This document shows positions 35,630-43,171 of a stretch of DNA of 62,029 bases, piece by piece. The notes under the pieces are model-generated. The model had not been told where the DNA came from. It saw only the letters and a list, made by a program, of their open reading frames with translations, and did no database searches. Within the stretch, counting starts at the first letter, position 1, and every line of letters begins with the position of its first letter. Position numbers and translations under genes: made by a program. The DNA comes from Streptomyces scabichelini (GTDB lineage Bacteria; Actinomycetota; Actinomycetes; Streptomycetales; Streptomycetaceae), in the NCBI RefSeq assembly GCF_011045015.1, contig NZ_JAAKZY010000035.1, positions 1 through 62,029 of the forward strand, in the 5' to 3' direction.

Positions 35630-36700
35630 ATGCCGCACATGACCACGTTCGCCAGGAACCAGTGGTACGTCGCCGCCTACTCCCACGAGGTGGGGCGTGA
35701 GTTGCTCGGCCGGACGATTCTCGGCGAGCCGCTCGTCTTCTACCGGACCGAGGAGGACGGGACTCCCGTCGTCCTGCACGACCGGTGCGTGCACCGCCGG
35801 TACCCGCTGTCCGAGGCCCCGACGCGCCTCGACGGCGACCGGATCGTGTGCGGCTACCACGGCTTCACGTACGACACCACCGGCGCCTGTGTGTACGTGC
35901 CCGGGCAGAAGCGCGTACCGCGCACCGCGCGCGTCACCTCGTACCCCGTCGTCGAGCAGGACTCCCTGATCTGGGTGTGGATCGGCGACCCGGCCCTGGC
36001 CGACCCGGAGACCATCCCGCGGGCGAAGCACCTCGACTCCCCCGGCTGGACCACCGTCCGCGGCATGGAGCCGATCGACGCCGACTACGGCCTCCTTGTC
36101 GACAACCTCCTCGACCTCTCCCACGAGACCTATCTGCACGGCGGGTACATCGGCACCCCGGAGGTCGCCGAGACGCCCATCACCACCGAGGTCGACGAGG
36201 GCGCGGGCATCGTGCGCGTGAGCCGCCACATGGACGACGCCGCGTGCCCGCCGTTCTACGCGAAGTCGACCGGCATAGAGGGCCGTATCACCCGCTGGCA
36301 GGACATCGAGTACCACGCGCCGTGCCTGTACCTGCTGCACAGCAGGATCGCCCCGGTGGGCGTGCTGCCCGAGGCCGACGGCAGCGACCCGAACGGCTTC
36401 CACACCGAGATCACGTACGCCATCACGCCGTCCGCCGACGGCAAGGTGTACGACTTCTGGGCCGTCTCGCGCGACTGGGCGACGGAAGACGACGAGGTCA
36501 CCGAGTTCCTGCGGGGCAACAACCACACGGTCGTGATGCAGGACGTCGACGCGCTGAACCTGCTGCAGAAGACGTTGGGCTCGGAGCGTACGGGGTACCA
36601 GGAGCTGAGCATCAACATCGACACCGGAGGCCTGGCCGCCCGCCGTATCCTCGCCCGCCTGGTCGAGCAGGGTGAGAAGCCCATGGAGAAGGTTCAGTGA
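35630..36700 (+). CDS. vanA: vanillate O-demethylase-type Rieske oxygenase
   Basis: This 356-aa protein has a Rieske [2Fe-2S] domain with Cys53, His55 (RCVHRRYPL) and Cys74, His77 (VCGYHGFTY), and a catalytic domain with the mononuclear iron ligands His165 and His170 in NLLDLSHETYLHGGY. Length and motifs fit VanA-type demethylases, which use O2 and electrons from VanB to remove the methoxy group of vanillate, giving protocatechuate and formaldehyde. Its stop overlaps the next small ORF (GTGA), and vanB follows. Other methoxy-aromatic substrates cannot be excluded. The divergent IclR regulator lies beyond vanB. Confidence 0.85.
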   Translation: MPHMTTFARNQWYVAAYSHEVGRELLGRTILGEPLVFYRTEEDGTPVVLHDRCVHRRYPLSEAPTRLDGDRIVCGYHGFTYDTTGACVYVPGQKRVPRTARVTSYPVVEQDSLIWVWIGDPALADPETIPRAKHLDSPGWTTVRGMEPIDADYGLLVDNLLDLSHETYLHGGYIGTPEVAETPITTEVDEGAGIVRVSRHMDDAACPPFYAKSTGIEGRITRWQDIEYHAPCLYLLHSRIAPVGVLPEADGSDPNGFHTEITYAITPSADGKVYDFWAVSRDWATEDDEVTEFLRGNNHTVVMQDVDALNLLQKTLGSERTGYQELSINIDTGGLAARRILARLVEQGEKPMEKVQ

Positions 36701-36867
36701 GCAGTCCCACCGGCGAGATCTACCGCATCGACTGGCTGCCGGGCACCGACATCCTGCACGGCACCTGTCACTGCGGCCGCGAGCACACCGCGCAGGACCC
36801 CGTCGAGATGTGGGAGTGGATGCTCGCCCACCCACAAGGACACGAGCCGCAAGGAACCAGCTCATGA
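36697..36867 (+). CDS. 56-aa Cys/His protein between vanA and vanB
   Basis: The GTG at 36697 overlaps the vanA stop (GTGA) and its own TGA overlaps the vanB ATG (ATGA), so it is coupled on both sides. The sequence contains IYRIDWLPGTDILHGTCHCG followed by REHTAQDPVEMWEWML. Cys24, His25, Cys26 and His30 form a compact possible metal site. No family is recognised; it might deliver iron, help Rieske assembly, or act as a small subunit. The coupling and amino-acid composition make it a real gene rather than a spacer. Confidence 0.65.
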   Translation: MSSPTGEIYRIDWLPGTDILHGTCHCGREHTAQDPVEMWEWMLAHPQGHEPQGTSS

Positions 36868-37808
36868 CCTCGTACGAAGCCGAACTCGTCGTCGGCCGCC
36901 GGGACGTGGCGGCCGACGGCGTGCTCGCCCTCGCCCTCCGCCATCCGCTGGGCGAGGAACTCCCCGCCTGGGAGCCGGGCGCGCACATCGACGTCCTGCT
37001 CGGCCCGGACCTGGAACGGCAGTACTCGCTGTGCGGCGATCCGGCGGACCGGCACGTGTGGCGGATCGCCGTCCTCCGGGAACCCGACGGGCGCGGCGGA
37101 TCCGCCTACGTCCACGGGGAGTTGAGGCAGGGGGACAAGGTCAGGGTGCGCGGTCCGCGCAACCACTTCGCCCTGGAGGCCGCCCCTCGCTACCGCTTCG
37201 TCGCGGGCGGGATCGGCATCACCCCGATCCTGCCGATGCTGGCGGCGGCCGAGGCGGCGGGCGCGGAGTGGACGCTGCTGTACGGCGGGCGCACCCGCGA
37301 CTCCATGGCGTTCACCGGGGAGTTGGAGCGGTACGGGGACAAGGTGCGGATCGCGCCGCAGGACGAGACGGGACTGCTCGACCTGGACACGGCTCTCGCC
37401 GACCCGGCCGGGGACACGCTCGTCTACTGCTGTGGACCCGGCCCACTGCTCGACGCGGTCGAGGTGCGGTGCGCGGGGTGGCCGAAGGGGGCCCTGCACG
37501 TCGAGCGCTTCGAGCCCAAGGCCCAAGAGGTGGGTGAGAACACCGAGTTCGAGGTCGTACTGGAGCGGTCGGGGCGCACGGTGACCGTTCCCCCGGACGC
37601 CTCCGTGCTCGACACCGTACGGGCCGCCGGCGTCGAGGTCCTCTTCTCCTGCACCGAGGGCACCTGCGGAACGTGCGAGACCGATGTCCTCGAAGGCACC
37701 CCCGACCACCGGGACTCCATCCTCACCGATGAGGAACGGGAGGCCGGGGAGACCATGCTCATCTGTGTGTCCCGGTGTCGCGGGAAGCGCCTCGTGCTGG
37801 ACCTGTGA
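36864..37808 (+). CDS. vanB: vanillate demethylase reductase (ferredoxin-NAD(P)H reductase fusion)
   Basis: This 314-aa protein has the three-part layout of phthalate-dioxygenase-reductase/VanB enzymes. The FMN domain is YELVVGRRDVAADGV-like (EAELVVGRRDVAADGVLALA, LERQYSLCGDP), then the NAD domain (FVAGGIGITPILPMLAAAEA, LVYCCGPGPLLDAVE) and a C-terminal plant-type [2Fe-2S] ferredoxin with Cys263, Cys268, Cys271 and Cys301 (FSCTEGTCGTCETDVLEG, MLICVSRC). It passes electrons from NAD(P)H to VanA. Its last 50 bp overlap the convergent iclR-type gene. Confidence 0.88.
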   Translation: MTSYEAELVVGRRDVAADGVLALALRHPLGEELPAWEPGAHIDVLLGPDLERQYSLCGDPADRHVWRIAVLREPDGRGGSAYVHGELRQGDKVRVRGPRNHFALEAAPRYRFVAGGIGITPILPMLAAAEAAGAEWTLLYGGRTRDSMAFTGELERYGDKVRIAPQDETGLLDLDTALADPAGDTLVYCCGPGPLLDAVEVRCAGWPKGALHVERFEPKAQEVGENTEFEVVLERSGRTVTVPPDASVLDTVRAAGVEVLFSCTEGTCGTCETDVLEGTPDHRDSILTDEEREAGETMLICVSRCRGKRLVLDL

Positions 37809-38583
37809 GACCCGTGACCCGCAGGTCGGCCTCGATCCGGGCGACCGTGGCCAGCAGATGGGGCAGCAGGTCACGGCGTACGGACTCGACGGAGTTGCGG
37901 GCGGCGTGCACGGGGATGTTGACGGCCGCCACGACCTCGCCGTCCCGGTCGCGCACCGGGACGGCGACCGAGCGCAGCCCCTCCTCCAGTTCCTGGTCGA
38001 CGATCGCGTACCCCTGACGGCGTACGCGGCGCAGTTCGGCGCGCAGCGCCGCTGCCGAGGCGATCGTCCGGGCGGTCAGGGGCCGCAGGTCGGCGCGGGC
38101 GAGCCGGGCGTCGATCTCCTCGTCCGGCAGATGCGCGAGGATCACCCGGCCCACGGAGGTCGCATGCGCCGGGAAGCGGGTGCCGACGGTGATCGTCGCG
38201 GTCATGATGCGGCGCGTGGGTACGCGCGCCACGTACACGATGTCGTCGCCGTCGAGAACGCACAGGGACGACGACTCCCGTATCTGCGCGACGAGTTGCT
38301 CGAGATGGGGTTCGGCGATCTCGGGCAGGGTGAAACTGGACAGGTACGAGTAGCCGAGTTCCAGGACGCGCGGGGTGAGCCGGAACATCCGCCCGTCCGT
38401 GTGTACGTATCCCAGGTCGACGAGGGTGAGCAGGAAACGGCGGGCGGCGGCGCGGGTCAGTTCGCAGGAGCGGGCCACGTCGCTCAGGGTCAGTTCGGGA
38501 TGGTCGGCGTCGAAGGCGCGGATGACCGCGAGGCCACGCTCGAAGGACTGCACGAAGTGCGCTGCGCGGGCTTCAGCGGACAT
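37759..38583 (-). CDS. IclR-family transcriptional regulator (PcaR/PobR-like)
   Basis: From ATG 38583 the protein is 274 aa (an ATG at 38595 is in frame). The N-terminal winged helix reads FVQSFERGLAVIRAFDADHP, TLSDVARSCELTRAAARRFL, LTLVDLGYVHTDGRMFRLTP. The effector domain has SSLCVLDGDDIVYVARVPTR, RIMTATITVGTRFPAHATSV, GRVILAHLP and a C-terminal part rich in NIPVHAARNSVESVRRDLLP. This is the pattern of IclR proteins of aromatic-acid pathways. It is divergent from the ABC importer and convergent with vanB. Three inverted repeats of the form TGCG...CGCA lie in the divergent region and are its likely sites. Confidence 0.88.
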   Translation of the reverse strand: MSAEARAAHFVQSFERGLAVIRAFDADHPELTLSDVARSCELTRAAARRFLLTLVDLGYVHTDGRMFRLTPRVLELGYSYLSSFTLPEIAEPHLEQLVAQIRESSSLCVLDGDDIVYVARVPTRRIMTATITVGTRFPAHATSVGRVILAHLPDEEIDARLARADLRPLTARTIASAAALRAELRRVRRQGYAIVDQELEEGLRSVAVPVRDRDGEVVAAVNIPVHAARNSVESVRRDLLPHLLATVARIEADLRVTGLTGPARGASRDTGTHR

Positions 38584-38610
38584 TGTCGCCTCCACGAGGA
38601 CGCACGGGCG

Positions 38611-38625
38611 TGCGCTCAGTACGCA
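38611..38625. promoter_or_regulatory. IclR-type inverted repeat 1
   Basis: TGCGCTCAGTACGCA: arms TGCG and CGCA with a near-symmetric centre, 28 bp upstream of the iclR start. Confidence 0.5.
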
Positions 38626-38630
38626 CGAGG

Positions 38631-38645
38631 GTGCGTTCTGCGCAC
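38631..38645. promoter_or_regulatory. IclR-type inverted repeat 2
   Basis: GTGCGTTCTGCGCAC: perfect 5-bp arms around TTCTG, 20 bp from repeat 1 (two helical turns). Confidence 0.55.
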
Positions 38646-38737
38646 GCTAGGAGCACACTTCGACAACTGTCAACGACGTGCGCGTCATGGGCATTGACCA
38701 TCTTCATGGCGGCGTTCTACGTTCCCGCTGAGCACTA

Positions 38738-38756
38738 CTGTGCGCTCTGCGCACAG
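38738..38756. promoter_or_regulatory. IclR-type inverted repeat 3
   Basis: CTGTGCGCTCTGCGCACAG: perfect 8-bp arms around TCT, 34 bp before the ABC importer start, well placed to block or activate its promoter. The core TGCG-(T/C)TCTG-CGCA is shared with repeat 2. Confidence 0.65.
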
Positions 38757-38790
38757 CCCGCCTTCAGGCACTGTCCCATTAGGGGGAGTC

Positions 38791-39759
38791 ATGCGTCGTC
38801 TGCTCATCGGCCTGACGGTCTCAGCGGTGTTCGTCACCGCGTCGGCCTGTGGCTCGTCCAGCTCCACCGAACCGGCCGGGGACACCGCGTCCGACGGCAC
38901 CACCACCGTCAAGGTCGGGATCATTCCCATCCTGGACGTCGCCCCCGTCTATCTGGGCCAGAAGAAGGGCTTCTACTCCAAGCGCGGTCTCAAGCTGGAA
39001 CTGACGCCCGCACAGGGCGGGGCCGCGATCGTGCCCGGTGTCCTCAACAACCAGTTCCAGTTCGGTTTCAGCAACACGACGTCCCTGCTGGTCGCCCAGT
39101 CCAAGAAGGTGCCCGTCAAGGTCGTGGCGAACGGTGTCGCCTCCACCGCCGAGGAAGGTGCCGACTTCATGGGCACCACGGTGAAGAAGGGCAGCCCGAT
39201 CAAGTCCCCCAAGCAGTTGGAGGGCAAGAAGGTCGCGGTCAACTCGCTGAACAACATCTGTGACACCTCGATCAAGGAGTCGGTCCGCAAGGACGGCGGC
39301 GACGCCTCCACGCTCAAGTTCGTCGAGATGCCCTTCGACCAGATGGCCGCCGCGCTCGAGAACGACCAGGTCGACGCCGCCTGCACACCGGAGCCCGCGC
39401 TCTCCACCGTCAAGGCCGCAGGCGGCACGTCCATCGCGTCGAGCTTCTACGACGTGGATCCGAACCTCACCGTGGCCATGTACTTCACCTCCCAGCAGTA
39501 CGCCAAGCAGAACCCGGAGCTGGTGAAGAAGTTCCAGGAGGCGACCGCCGAGTCCCTCAAGTACGCCGACAGCCACCCGGACGAGGTCCGCGAGATCGTC
39601 GCCACGTACACGAAGATCCCCCCGACCCTGCTGGAGAAGCTGACCCTCCCTCACTGGCCGGCCGAGCCGAACCGCGCCTCCATCGAGCGGCTGGCCGAAC
39701 TTGCCAAGGACGACGGCCAGTTGAAGGAGTCCCCCGACCTGGACGCGCTGCTGCCGTGA
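38791..39759 (+). CDS. ABC transporter substrate-binding lipoprotein (SsuA/TauA/NMT1-like)
   Basis: This 322-aa protein starts at an ATG after AGGGGGAG. A lipoprotein signal ends at SAVFVTASACGSSSS (lipobox Cys about 20). The mature part reads KVGIIPILDVAPVYLGQKKG, FYSKRGLKLELTPAQGGAAI, then FVEMPFDQMAAALENDQVDA, ACTPEPAL, typical of the sulfonate/nitrate/pyrimidine-precursor binding family. It captures the ligand outside the membrane for the two permeases that follow. Linkage to vanAB and IclR suggests an aromatic acid such as vanillate, by inference. GTGA overlaps chain the four transporter genes. Confidence 0.87.
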   Translation: MRRLLIGLTVSAVFVTASACGSSSSTEPAGDTASDGTTTVKVGIIPILDVAPVYLGQKKGFYSKRGLKLELTPAQGGAAIVPGVLNNQFQFGFSNTTSLLVAQSKKVPVKVVANGVASTAEEGADFMGTTVKKGSPIKSPKQLEGKKVAVNSLNNICDTSIKESVRKDGGDASTLKFVEMPFDQMAAALENDQVDAACTPEPALSTVKAAGGTSIASSFYDVDPNLTVAMYFTSQQYAKQNPELVKKFQEATAESLKYADSHPDEVREIVATYTKIPPTLLEKLTLPHWPAEPNRASIERLAELAKDDGQLKESPDLDALLP

Positions 39760-40529
39760 AGGCCGAGAACGCCCTGCTGGGCACGGCCGGATTCGCGGGA
39801 TTCCTCGCCCTGTGCGAGGCGGTCCCGCGGTTCGGCATCGTCTCCGAGGACTACTTCCCGCCGCTCAGCCGCATCGCCGACGCGCTCGTCACCGAGCTCG
39901 GCGACCAGGCGTTCTGGACCGCGCTGGGGGACACGCTCACCGGCTGGGCGCTGGGTCTCGCGATCGCGGTGACCGCGGGAATTCTCGCGGGTGTGCTGAT
40001 CGCGGTCACGCCGTACCTGCGCGAGGCGACCGCCTCCACGATCGAGTTCCTGCGCCCGATCCCGTCGGTCGCACTGATCCCGCTCGCGGTGCTGCTCTAC
40101 GGCACGGAACTCCAGTCGGTGCTCCTGCTGGTGGTGTACGCCTCGTTCTGGCAGGTGCTGATCCAGACGCTGTACGGCGTCCAGGACGTCGACCCGGTCG
40201 CCGAGGAGACGGCCCGCAGTTACGGACTCGGCACCTGGGCGCGGGTCCGTCACGTCCTGTGGCCCTCGGCCCTGCCGTACGTCATGACGGGCGTCCGGCT
40301 GGCCGCGGCAGTGGCGCTGATCCTGGCGGTGACCGCCGAACTCGTCATCGGCGCCCCGGGGTTGGGCCGGCGCATCGCCGTCGCCCAGACCTCGCAGGCC
40401 GTGCCGGAGATGTACGCCCTGGTGGTGGTCACCGGGGTGCTCGGGCTGCTGATCAACCTGGGCGCGCGCACGGTGGAGCGCCGGGCGCTGGCCTGGCACC
40501 AGTCGGTGCGCGGGGAGGTGGCGGTGTGA
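39756..40529 (+). CDS. ABC transporter permease 1 (SsuC/TauC-like)
   Basis: This 257-aa protein starts at a GTG overlapping the binding-protein stop (GTGA). About six membrane helices are visible (WALGLAIAVTAGILAGVLIA, VLLLVVYASFWQVLIQTLYG, LAAAVALILAVTAELVIG). The EAA-type coupling loop is VAEETARSYGLGTWARVRHV, LWPSALPYVMTGVRLA. It forms half or all of the membrane channel together with the second permease. Confidence 0.87.
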   Translation: MKAENALLGTAGFAGFLALCEAVPRFGIVSEDYFPPLSRIADALVTELGDQAFWTALGDTLTGWALGLAIAVTAGILAGVLIAVTPYLREATASTIEFLRPIPSVALIPLAVLLYGTELQSVLLLVVYASFWQVLIQTLYGVQDVDPVAEETARSYGLGTWARVRHVLWPSALPYVMTGVRLAAAVALILAVTAELVIGAPGLGRRIAVAQTSQAVPEMYALVVVTGVLGLLINLGARTVERRALAWHQSVRGEVAV

Positions 40530-41305
40530 AGCGCCTGGCCCTGCGGGTGTGCTTCGTCCTCGCGCTCCCCGTGCTCCTGGTGATCGCCTGGTGGTTCACC
40601 TCCGACGGCAGCACGGACGTGTACTGGCCGCCGCTGCGCACGATCCTCACCACGTTCCCCGACGTGTGGACGGGTGAGCGGTTGCGCGCCGACGTCCTGC
40701 CCAGTGTGCTGCGGCTGCTGGCCGGTTACGTCTCTGCGGCTCTCGTGGGTGTCGCCCTTGGCACGGTCATCGGCTCGTACCGCCGTGTACGGGCCGTGTG
40801 CGAACCGGTCCTGGAGTTCCTGCGCGCGGTGCCGCCGCCCGTCCTCGTGCCGGTCATCGTGCTGTTCGCGGGCATCGGCGACACGATGAAGATCGCCGTG
40901 ATCGCGAGCGGCTGCGTGTGGCCGATCCTGCTCAACACGGTCGAGGGCGTTCGGGCGGTGGACTCGGTGATGTCGGAGACGGCCCGCTCGTACGGCATCA
41001 CGGGCGCCGCACGGCTGCGGCACGTGGTCCTGCGGTCGGCGAGCCCGCAGATCTTCGCGGGGCTGCGGCAGGCCCTGTCGATCGGCATCATCCTGATGGT
41101 GATCAGCGAGATGTTCGCGGCCAGCAACGGTCTCGGATTCACCATCGTCCAGTTCCAGCGCAATTTCGCGATCCCCGACATGTGGACCGGCATCCTGGTC
41201 CTCGGTCTGCTCGGGTTCCTGCTGTCGGTCGTCTTCCAGCTGGTCGAGCGGCGGGTGCTCGGCTGGTACCACGGTCTGCGCGCCTCCTCCCGGCGGTCGT
41301 CGTGA
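40526..41305 (+). CDS. ABC transporter permease 2 (SsuC/TauC-like)
   Basis: This 259-aa protein starts at a GTG overlapping the previous stop. It has an N-terminal membrane helix (RVCFVLALPVLLVIAWWF) and the same BPD_transp fold, with coupling loop VMSETARSYGITGAARLRHV, VLRSASPQIFAGLRQAL. Further helices are SIGIILMVISEMFAASNGLG and ILVLGLLGFLLSVVFQLV. It probably forms a heterodimer with permease 1. Two separate permease genes are less common than one in the SsuABC group. Confidence 0.87.
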   Translation: MKRLALRVCFVLALPVLLVIAWWFTSDGSTDVYWPPLRTILTTFPDVWTGERLRADVLPSVLRLLAGYVSAALVGVALGTVIGSYRRVRAVCEPVLEFLRAVPPPVLVPVIVLFAGIGDTMKIAVIASGCVWPILLNTVEGVRAVDSVMSETARSYGITGAARLRHVVLRSASPQIFAGLRQALSIGIILMVISEMFAASNGLGFTIVQFQRNFAIPDMWTGILVLGLLGFLLSVVFQLVERRVLGWYHGLRASSRRSS

Positions 41306-42156
41306 AGCTCGAGAAGAAGCTTGAAAAGGGGCGGTCCATGCTCGACGTACGAGGCCTCAAGAAGGTCTACGAGGGTTCCGGCCGCCGCGTCGAGGCGGTA
41401 CGCGACCTCACCTTCACCGTCGACGCGGGCGAACTCGTCTGTCTCGTCGGGCCGTCGGGCTGCGGCAAGACGACGCTGCTGAAGTGCATGGGCGGACTGC
41501 TCAACCCCACATCGGGCGAAGTCCTCCTTGACGGGCGTACGGTGAGCGGGCCGCCGCCCGGGATGGCCTTCGTCTTCCAGGAGTACGGGCGCAGTCTCTT
41601 CCCCTGGATGCGGGTGCGCGACAACGTCGAACTCCCCCTCAAGCAGAAGAAGTTGACCAGTTCCAGGCGGCGCGAGCTCGTCGCCGACGCCCTGGAGTCG
41701 GTCGGCCTCTCCGACGCCGCGGGCGCCTACCCGTGGCAGCTGTCGGGCGGCATGCAGCAACGGGTGGCGATCGCCCGCGCGCTCGCGTACGAGCCCGATG
41801 TGCTGCTGATGGACGAGCCGTTCGCGGCGGTCGACGCCCAGACGCGCGCCGATCTGGAGGACCTGGTGCGCGGGCTGTGGCGGCAGCGGGGCATCACGAT
41901 CCTCTTCGTGACGCACGACATCGACGAGGCGGTCTATCTGGGCGAGCGGGTACTGATCCTCTCCGCGTCCCCGACCGTCGTCCAGGAGCAGCTCAAGGTC
42001 GACCTGCCCACCGAACGCGACCAGCTGCACACCCGGGTGGCCCCACGCTTCGCCGAGCTGAGAACGCACGTGTACGAACAGATCCAGACGGCGAAACGCG
42101 GCAGGGTGCCGGACGCTACGGCGCCCCGTAAGGGCGCGGGACAAGCGCCCCTTTAG
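41302..42156 (+). CDS. ABC transporter ATP-binding protein (SsuB/TauB-like)
   Basis: The 284-aa version starts at GTG 41302, overlapping the permease stop; an ATG at 41338 with AAAAGGGG upstream is an alternative. Walker A is VGPSGCGKTTLL, the Q-loop VFQEYGRSLFPW, the signature LSGGMQQRVAIARALAYEPD, Walker B VLLMDEPFAAVD and the switch His FVTHDIDEAV. All are intact. The last 11 residues (APRKGAGQAPL) are encoded by an intergenic repeat that has moved into the 3' end, with the stop inside its hairpin. Confidence 0.9.
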   Translation: MKLEKKLEKGRSMLDVRGLKKVYEGSGRRVEAVRDLTFTVDAGELVCLVGPSGCGKTTLLKCMGGLLNPTSGEVLLDGRTVSGPPPGMAFVFQEYGRSLFPWMRVRDNVELPLKQKKLTSSRRRELVADALESVGLSDAAGAYPWQLSGGMQQRVAIARALAYEPDVLLMDEPFAAVDAQTRADLEDLVRGLWRQRGITILFVTHDIDEAVYLGERVLILSASPTVVQEQLKVDLPTERDQLHTRVAPRFAELRTHVYEQIQTAKRGRVPDATAPRKGAGQAPL

Positions 42157-42262
42157 GGGCGCGGGGCAGTATCCATATGCGGCTCCGCCGCGCGGGCGCG
42201 ACCAGCGCCCCTTTAGGGGCGCGGGGAACTGCGCGACCAGCCACAACGTACCCGCAGCGTTG
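42120..42262. repeat. Streptomyces-type intergenic repeat, copy A, with two terminator-like hairpins
   Basis: GCGCCCCTTTAGGGGCGC occurs at two places, about 42145-42165 and 42205-42225, each a 7-bp stem. Around them lie TGCGGCTCCGCCGCG, GGGCGCGACCA and CCACAACGTACCCGCAGC. The same ordered blocks recur at 50172-50285. It separates the convergent ATP-binding protein and MmyB-domain genes and probably ends both transcripts. Confidence 0.7.
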
Positions 42263-42286
42263 AAACCACCTCACCCAGCGGAGCGC

Positions 42287-42958
42287 TCACGCCTCGGCGG
42301 CAGGCACCACGCTGAGGTGACTCGTCGCCCGCCGCACGCGCGCAGCAGTTCGTACCGGGCCGGCCGAGCGGCGAGCGTCCCGCAGGACCAGCGTCATCCG
42401 CGTATAGCCCATGTCCTGAAGGGTCTTGGGAGTCTCGCCGACGATCCGGCAGTCCGTGCGGCCCCACCGTGGGTCCGGGTGCCACAACGGCCGTACCGCG
42501 CCGTCGTGTTCGAGGGCGTCGGGGCCCACCGAGCGGATCCAGTGCGGCAGCCCGTGCCGGTACGCGGCGTCCATGATCGGGTCCTGGGCGATGTCCCGGA
42601 GGATGGACCGCAGCACCCCGTCCTGGCCGTGCCGCTCCACCGCGGCGGCGAAGTGCGCCAGCATCGGCAGGCACCAGCTCGACTCGTGCTCGGCGAGGAC
42701 CGTGCCGGCGTCCGGATGGAACAGGACGAACCGGAGGAAGTTGTCCCCCGGCATGGCCGTGGGATGCGGGCCGACGCCGCGGAAAAGTGTCTCGAACGCG
42801 TCGTTGGTGAGGACGACGTCCCAGCGGTGGTCGAAGACGACGGACGGGAAAGGGACGGCCTCCAGGAGTGCGGCGTAATCCTGCAAATACGCCTGAGCCC
42901 GGAGACTCTCGGGGACGGGTCGCGGCCGCGACCGCTGCCCTCCTGCCTGGTACTCCAT
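42287..42958 (-). CDS. stand-alone MmyB-type ligand-binding domain protein
   Basis: This 223-aa protein reads LLEAVPFPSVVFDHRWDVVL, TNDAFETLFRGVGPHPT, NFLRFVLFHPDAGTVLAEHE and VGETPKTLQDMGYTRMTLVL. This is the PAS-like MmyB ligand-binding domain (PF17765) that in Streptomyces normally follows an XRE helix-turn-helix. Here the helix-turn-helix is absent and no frame upstream supplies one. It may act as a ligand sensor working with another DNA-binding protein. The divergent gene 214 bp away encodes an XRE-type regulator with no ligand domain. Confidence 0.75.
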   Translation of the reverse strand: MEYQAGGQRSRPRPVPESLRAQAYLQDYAALLEAVPFPSVVFDHRWDVVLTNDAFETLFRGVGPHPTAMPGDNFLRFVLFHPDAGTVLAEHESSWCLPMLAHFAAAVERHGQDGVLRSILRDIAQDPIMDAAYRHGLPHWIRSVGPDALEHDGAVRPLWHPDPRWGRTDCRIVGETPKTLQDMGYTRMTLVLRDARRSAGPVRTAARVRRATSHLSVVPAAEA

Positions 42959-43072
42959 CGGGAGGTCACCCCTCTTGCCTATGCGGCCTTACACGCGGCG
43001 TCGCGATCCTGCTATCCCCGGCGGAGGCGTGTCAACTATCGTGGCATTTGCCGCTCGTTGACGATCGAATCA

Positions 43073-43088
43073 CGCCACAGTTGTGGCG
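43073..43088. promoter_or_regulatory. palindrome upstream of the first XRE gene
   Basis: CGCCACAGTTGTGGCG: perfect 7-bp arms around GT, about 84 bp before the XRE start in the divergent region shared with the MmyB-domain gene. TTGACG, a possible -35 element, lies just left at 43059. Confidence 0.5.
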
Positions 43089-43171
43089 AGAGCTGGATGT
43101 GAGTTCGAAGCAGGGGCTAATCTCCGGGCAGTTCACCGTGGACTTCGCAGTTCACGGACGGTCGAGAGAGC

